Below the pieces are notes generated by a model. It had not been told where the DNA came from and did no database searches. It saw only the letters and a program-made list of their open reading frames with translations. Source: JACVRN01 sp035276685 (GTDB lineage: Bacteria; Acidobacteriota; Blastocatellia; Pyrinomonadales; Pyrinomonadaceae). Taken from it: a stretch of 24,483 bases of DNA. The stretch spans positions 1-24,483 of the forward strand of contig DATELK010000224.1 of assembly GCA_035276685.1 (NCBI GenBank), read 5' to 3'. A program made the translations under genes and the position numbers. Every line of letters starts with the position of its first letter. Position 1 is the stretch's first letter. Shown one piece after another: positions 20,478 through 24,483 of this stretch.

Positions 20478-22028
20478 ATGTCGAACGTGCCTCAATCTTT
20501 ACCGGGCAGCCAGGAACACAGGAATGAAACGGCCTTCAGCCTCCCGCTCGCGGCTATGGTGCGAGCGTTATGTCAGGCTGCTACGCGCGGGCCAGACCTT
20601 CTCTACGAAGTCATACTAAAGCTGACGCTGATGGTGGATTCCACGGCGCAGACCTACGGGCTGGCGACCTGGACGCAGAAGTCCGGCGAGCGTCCCCATC
20701 TTAAATGGGTAGAGGGTCTGAATCAGGAAGAGATTTCGGAGGCGGAGGCGGTGGTCATGACCTCTCTCTCCTTGCCGGAGAAGGCCACGCAGATTTCCGA
20801 GGGCGACCAAGCCATCTGCATGATTCTGACGACTACGACCAGGGAGCATGAAGGCGCGGCTATTTATGGCCGTTGCGTGCGGCCTCTGAGCGAGAGGCAG
20901 GCGAAGGAGTTGAGCATGCTGGCCGAAGTGGCGCAACTGGCTCACGCTCACGTGGCCCTTCGCGCAGAGCAAACTCCGGCAGAGAAGGTTAAGGCCGCAG
21001 CCGCCGTCACGAGCGCAACGCTGCCCGGCATGGTCTTCATGAGTCGCGCCATGACGAACGTGGCGCGTGCAGTAGAGCGCATCAAGGACTCAGAATCGAC
21101 CGTGCTGATTACGGGAGAGTCTGGCACGGGCAAGGAGCTTGTGGCGCGTGCGATTCATCGTCTAAGCCGCCGCTCTCAGGGCGAGTTCATCCCCTTCAAC
21201 TGCACAGCCGCGCCTGCGGAATTGATTGAGAGCATGCTCTTCGGTCATCGAAAGGGCGCTTTCACGGGCGCGCATTCGGATTACGAAGGGATGATTCGAG
21301 CGGCCGAGGGCGGCACGCTTTTCCTTGATGAGATAGGAGACCTGCCTCTGGCCTTGCAGCCTAAGCTGCTCAGGTTCCTGCAAGAGAGCGAGGTGCATAC
21401 ACTTGGAGAGCGTGCGCCTCGCAAGGTGAGCGTGCGAGTCGTCGCAGCCACGCACAAGGATTTAGAGAGGGAGGTGCGCGAGGGGCGCTTTCGAGAAGAC
21501 CTGTTTTATCGCGTCGCGTCGCTTTCGATTCACGTTCCGCCTTTGCGCGAGCGCCCTGAAGATACAGGGCTACTCATCTCTCATTATCTTACTCACTACG
21601 CGCGGCGCAACGACCACGAGATTGCGGGCATCACGGCTGAGGCTATAGGCGCGCTTCAGAACTATTCGTGGCCGGGGAACGTGCGAGAGCTTGCGGCAGA
21701 GATAGAGCGGCTGGTGCTCTACGCAGATGAAGGCTCGCTTATCCGGCTTGAGCACATGAACCCGCGCATCCTGCCTAAGGAAGTAAGAGCAGGGATTCAT
21801 GCGGAAGAGTCGAACGCCAATCTGGAGAACATGCTGGAAGATTTTGAGCGGCGTGTGATAACGGAGACGCTCAGGCGCAACGATTACAACGTCGCGCGCA
21901 CGAGCGCGGCGCTGGGCCTGGGCTCAAGGCAGACGCTCTACAAGAAGCTGAAGCGGCTGGCGATTGATGTAGGCAATTTTCTACAGGAGGACACGGAGCC
22001 GGGTCTTCAACTCAGGGCCGAGCGCTGA
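20478..22028 (+). CDS. Sigma-54-dependent transcriptional activator (GAF-like, AAA+, Fis HTH)
   Basis: The 516-residue enhancer-binding protein would use ATP to open promoters held by RNA polymerase with sigma-54. The N-terminal about 170 residues resemble a GAF-type sensor (LLYEVILKLTLMVDSTAQTYGLATW), without a phosphorylation site typical of a response-regulator receiver. The central AAA+ domain has Walker A GESGTGKE (about 213-220), the sigma-54 contact loop GAFTGA (260-265), Walker B FLDEIGD (282-288), and a PPLRERPEDTGLL segment. The C-terminus (about 469-495) is a Fis-type helix-turn-helix (NVARTSAALGLGSRQTLYKKL). ATG 20478 is used; AGGGGT lies about 10 bases upstream, and the frame could extend only from a TTG at 20331 within the likely leader. 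Its TGA overlaps the ATG of a 35-codon frame (TGATG), and the site-2 protease gene follows 76 bases later. The signal and targets are unknown. Confidence 0.92.
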   Translation: MSNVPQSLPGSQEHRNETAFSLPLAAMVRALCQAATRGPDLLYEVILKLTLMVDSTAQTYGLATWTQKSGERPHLKWVEGLNQEEISEAEAVVMTSLSLPEKATQISEGDQAICMILTTTTREHEGAAIYGRCVRPLSERQAKELSMLAEVAQLAHAHVALRAEQTPAEKVKAAAAVTSATLPGMVFMSRAMTNVARAVERIKDSESTVLITGESGTGKELVARAIHRLSRRSQGEFIPFNCTAAPAELIESMLFGHRKGAFTGAHSDYEGMIRAAEGGTLFLDEIGDLPLALQPKLLRFLQESEVHTLGERAPRKVSVRVVAATHKDLEREVREGRFREDLFYRVASLSIHVPPLRERPEDTGLLISHYLTHYARRNDHEIAGITAEAIGALQNYSWPGNVRELAAEIERLVLYADEGSLIRLEHMNPRILPKEVRAGIHAEESNANLENMLEDFERRVITETLRRNDYNVARTSAALGLGSRQTLYKKLKRLAIDVGNFLQEDTEPGLQLRAER

Positions 22029-22104
22029 TGAAAACAGTGCTAACGGACTTGCCTCTCTTTCTCTTCAACCGACGGGTCTTCAGGAAACTCTACGACACCT
22101 CTTT

Positions 22105-22596
22105 ATGCTCTCTTACATTCTATGTCTGTTCGTAGCCCTTATCATTCACGAGCTGGGGCACCTTCTGGCGGCGCGTGCGTGCGGCGTGCCTGCGACGGAG
22201 TTCGGTCTCGGGTGGGGGCCGAAAGTCTTCGGCTTTCGCGCTGGCGAAGTCGAGTACAAGCTTCACCTGCTGCCCGTTGGCGCTTACGTGCGTCTGGATA
22301 TTGAAGAGTTGCAGCGACGCCCGTTGAGCCAACAGGCGCTCGTCCTTCTGGCCGGAGTAATCGTTAACCTTATAGCGGCGGCTATGGCCGGGGCGGGCAA
22401 GTTCGCGCTTGTGAATCTGATACTGGCGGCGACAAATCTTCTGCCTATCTATCAGCAGGACGGCTGGAAGTGCGGGATGGTTATGCTGCGCGCCATGCTC
22501 AAGCGGCGCAATGCGCTGGTCGAGTGGACATTCACCATCGCGGGAGGCGCGCTGAGCGCGCTCTTCTTTATAGCAAAGCTCAGGCACTACATTTGA
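22105..22596 (+). CDS. Minimal site-2 protease-like M50 peptidase
   Basis: The 163-residue polytopic protein carries the zinc motif HELGH (His15, Glu16, His19) in its first membrane helix. The second M50 motif, NLLPIYQQDGWK, has Asp119 as the third zinc ligand. There is no PDZ domain and the protein is less than half the length of RseP, so it belongs to the small S2P-like group. Such enzymes cut substrates within the membrane, often anti-sigma factors or signal-peptide remnants, but small forms are poorly characterised. Three to four hydrophobic segments are visible (about 1-25, 78-97, 99-115, 140-157). No ribosome-binding site precedes the ATG; translation may be coupled to the regulator or to the small frame before it. 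The next gene starts 11 bases after its stop. Confidence 0.82.
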   Translation: MLSYILCLFVALIIHELGHLLAARACGVPATEFGLGWGPKVFGFRAGEVEYKLHLLPVGAYVRLDIEELQRRPLSQQALVLLAGVIVNLIAAAMAGAGKFALVNLILAATNLLPIYQQDGWKCGMVMLRAMLKRRNALVEWTFTIAGGALSALFFIAKLRHYI

Positions 22597-22607
22597 GATT
22601 AACTGCC

Positions 22608-24068
22608 ATGCGTCTTTCAATCGGCCGCCTCTTCTTTCTGGTTCTAATGCTGGCGCTCTTCTTCCTGGCCACGCGCGAGGTGACAGACCCGGACTTCTGG
22701 TGGCACCTGCGAGCGGGCCAGTACATCTTCGAGACTCGCAGCATCCCTCACACGGACATCTTCTCCTTCACCTTCGACGGGCGCGAGTGGGTTACGCATG
22801 AATGGCTCTCGGAGCTTGTAATCTATGCTGTCTTCAGGTGGCTCGGATGGGGCGGCTTGGTCGCGGGCTTCGCGCTCCTTATCACGGCGGCCTTCGCGCT
22901 CTCTCATCGCAGTTGCGAAAAGAGCGGGGCGCACCCCATAGCTTCGTGGCTGGCTGTACTTTTAGGAGCGCTTGCGACTGCGCCGGTCTGGGGCGTGAGG
23001 CCGCAGATGTTCTCGCTGTTGCTGGCGAGCCTGTTTCTCTTTATCTTGACCGGCCGGATGCGAGGTGAAGTTAATCGCTCCGTGTGGTGGCTGCCGCTTT
23101 TGATGCTCCTGTGGGTGAACCTGCACGGCGGATACGTGCTCGGGATTGTGTTGATAACAATCGCGCTCTTCGGAACAGCCTTGGACGGACTTATGGAGAA
23201 GAGAACGCCCGCAGAGATTTTCAGGCGTGTGCGCCCGCTCCTGCTTGTCCTGCTCGTTTGCGTCGCAGTTGTGCCGCTTAACCCGAACGGCGCGCGGCTC
23301 TTCACTTATCCGTTCGAGACGCTGGCGTCTTCTGCCATGCAGGAGCACATAGAAGAATGGTTCTCGCCCAACTTTCATCAGGCGAGATTTATTCCGCTCG
23401 CCGTGCTGATGTTTGCCACGTTCGCGTCGCTGGCTCTGTCAACGAAGCGGCTCAGGGTGAGCGAGCTTCTGATGCTCTGCGCGACCGCGTACGCGGTGCT
23501 TCGCTCGGGCCGTCACCTGCCCATCTTTGCGTTCGCGGCCGTGCCGCTTCTGGCAGAGCATGCCACGCTCTGGGTTAAGAGTCAGGATTGGTCTCAGAGA
23601 CTGTTTGCGCCGGAAAAGATTGCATCAAGGCGGCAGACTCTTCTGCGCTTTGCCGTGCTCTTAGTAGCTTTGATAGTAAGCCTGATGAACGTCCGTCACG
23701 TCGTAGCCAAGCAGGCAGTCTCTGAAGAGAAGCATTTTCCTGCGAGGGCCGTAGAGTTCCTGCGCGAGCAGAATCTGCCAGACCCTATTTTCAACTGGTA
23801 CGATTGGGGCGGCTATCTGATTTGGAAGCTGTACCCGGAGAGACGCATCTACATAGACGGGCGCGCGGACGTTTACGGCGACGCGTTTCTCGAAGAGTTC
23901 CTGCGCGCCACGAAGGGGCAGGGCGACTGGCGCGAGCCGCTACGGCGAAACAGCATACGAACCGTCATAGTTAAGCCGGACTCGCCTCTGGCAGGTCTGC
24001 TCATGAAAGAGGAAGGATGGAGCAAAGCCTTTGAGGACGGTCAGGCTATAGTCTTAGTTAGACGATGA
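22608..24068 (+). CDS. Polytopic membrane protein, putative GT-C-like glycosyltransferase
   Basis: The 486-residue protein has about ten hydrophobic segments. After the first membrane helix comes TDPDFWWHLRAGQYIF (residues 26-41, with Asp27 and Asp29), then SIPHTDIFSFT and WVTHEWLSE. The acidic pair directly after helix 1 and the long first loop are the layout of GT-C/ArnT-PMT type enzymes, which transfer sugars from lipid-phosphate donors to periplasmic acceptors. The C-terminal soluble part has FNWYDWGGYLIWKLYPERRIYIDGR split over about 25 residues, a segment I know from uncharacterised bacterial membrane proteins of this kind. Activity is inference; no donor or acceptor can be named. The frame extends upstream to 22470 over the protease gene, but the hydrophobic N-terminus begins at ATG 22608, 11 bases after the protease stop, so co-transcription is likely. 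Confidence 0.78.
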   Translation: MRLSIGRLFFLVLMLALFFLATREVTDPDFWWHLRAGQYIFETRSIPHTDIFSFTFDGREWVTHEWLSELVIYAVFRWLGWGGLVAGFALLITAAFALSHRSCEKSGAHPIASWLAVLLGALATAPVWGVRPQMFSLLLASLFLFILTGRMRGEVNRSVWWLPLLMLLWVNLHGGYVLGIVLITIALFGTALDGLMEKRTPAEIFRRVRPLLLVLLVCVAVVPLNPNGARLFTYPFETLASSAMQEHIEEWFSPNFHQARFIPLAVLMFATFASLALSTKRLRVSELLMLCATAYAVLRSGRHLPIFAFAAVPLLAEHATLWVKSQDWSQRLFAPEKIASRRQTLLRFAVLLVALIVSLMNVRHVVAKQAVSEEKHFPARAVEFLREQNLPDPIFNWYDWGGYLIWKLYPERRIYIDGRADVYGDAFLEEFLRATKGQGDWREPLRRNSIRTVIVKPDSPLAGLLMKEEGWSKAFEDGQAIVLVRR

Positions 24069-24096
24069 AAGAGAAGCTGTAGGTAGTAAAGAATAG

Positions 24097-24150
24097 AAAG
24101 CGGAAGCGGCGAGTGACTGAACCGAAGTTGCTCGCCGCTTCCGCTTTTGT
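24097..24150 (+). terminator. Intrinsic terminator after the membrane-protein gene
   Basis: The 17-base arms 24097-24113 (AAAGCGGAAGCGGCGAG) and 24131-24147 (CTCGCCGCTTCCGCTTT) are perfect complements around a 17-base loop. The 3' arm ends in TTTT, interrupted by one G. It begins 29 bases after the stop. Confidence 0.8.
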
Positions 24151-24475
24151 CCGCGCCCCGCTCCGCATTTCGCATTAGTCCCCCGTGGTTAAATGCCTTG
24201 AGAATAGTTGTCAACCACGGGCGACAGGCGATTAAGTCTTTGTCAGCCGTTTACTTCGCGCCGCCCTATGCCTCAAAGACGCGCCCGGCCATCATCTTAT
24301 TCTGTTAACTGCGGGCGACACGGGCGCGCTCGCCTCAATCACGAAAACCCTCTGTTTGTTGCTTTCTCGTCATCCCCCGACTCGTGGCACGCGCCTTGTT
24401 AAAGAGTGAGGCGTGAAGTTCAAGCGCGGACGCGCACAGAGAGACGAAACCCGAACGAGCAGGAGGAAAAGGATA
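24151..24475. other. Intergenic region before the last gene, with a small inverted repeat
   Basis: About 325 bases without a supported gene. CCCGTGGTT (24182-24190) and AACCACGGG (24213-24221) are perfect 9-base complements 22 bases apart, possibly an operator or a weak hairpin. A short plus-strand frame at 24208-24402 has no ribosome-binding site or recognisable content and is left out. I see no convincing promoter, although one must lie here for the gene that starts at 24476. Confidence 0.5.
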
Positions 24476-24483
24476 ATGAAAGC
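24476..24483 (+). CDS. Start of a gene cut off by the right window edge
   Basis: Only ATG, AAA and two more bases are visible. The start is supported by AGGAGG (24461-24466, 9 bases upstream), the strongest ribosome-binding sequence in this part of the window. The product cannot be named. A Lys second codon would suit a signal peptide, but that is a guess. Confidence 0.55.

Noticed and set aside
24208..24402. 64-codon plus-strand frame near the right end.
   Set aside because: It has no ribosome-binding site, no recognisable content, and begins inside an inverted repeat; it most likely belongs to the untranslated region before the gene at 24476.

Overview
The window looks like chromosomal DNA of a GC-rich Gram-negative bacterium. 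I favour an Acidobacteriota lineage (Blastocatellia/Pyrinomonadaceae-like). This rests on gene content and order (pheT, zapB-like, zapA, 6S-like RNA, ymdB; a free-standing B12 acyl-CoA mutase; AtuA plus separate AtuA-like small protein; a secreted HELTH-type peptidase), not on a marker search. There is no tRNA, rRNA, CRISPR array, transposase or prophage gene in the window.

Layout. Positions 1-4300 are housekeeping: the 3' three quarters of pheT, a coiled-coil ZapB-like gene and zapA, a small secreted protein on the minus strand, a roughly 209-nt rod-shaped RNA that I call 6S RNA, then ymdB. Two inverted repeats built from iterated short words lie in the gaps of this region. Positions 4300-7404 hold an acyl-CoA thioesterase (-), a secreted zinc peptidase-like protein (+) and a DUF3298/RsiV-like secreted protein (-), with a good terminator between the last two. 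Positions 7640-14800 are mostly plus-strand acyl-CoA catabolism: an MCC-like carboxyltransferase, an odd arginine-cluster exported protein, then a tight run of AtuA (DUF1446), a Nudix hydrolase, the AtuA-like small protein, an epoxide-hydrolase-like alpha/beta hydrolase and a LiuC-like enoyl-CoA hydratase.

Positions 14800-19660 are on the minus strand: a B12 acyl-CoA mutase large subunit with its own consensus-like promoter, a small secreted protein, the matching B12-binding small subunit overlapping a short crotonase, a DUF2071 protein, and further upstream an FtsB/DivIC-like division protein. Positions 20290-24068 (+) hold a sigma-54 activator with a GAF-like N-terminus, a minimal site-2 protease and a polytopic membrane protein. 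The start of one more gene sits at the right edge.

How the genes may work together. The carboxyltransferase, LiuC-like hydratase and AtuA pair point to leucine/isovalerate or acyclic-terpenoid type catabolism. The mutase carries Phe and Gln at the two positions that distinguish isobutyryl-CoA mutase from methylmalonyl-CoA mutase, so it may interconvert isobutyryl-CoA and butyryl-CoA rather than act on methylmalonyl-CoA. These pathway links are inference from residues and neighbourhood.
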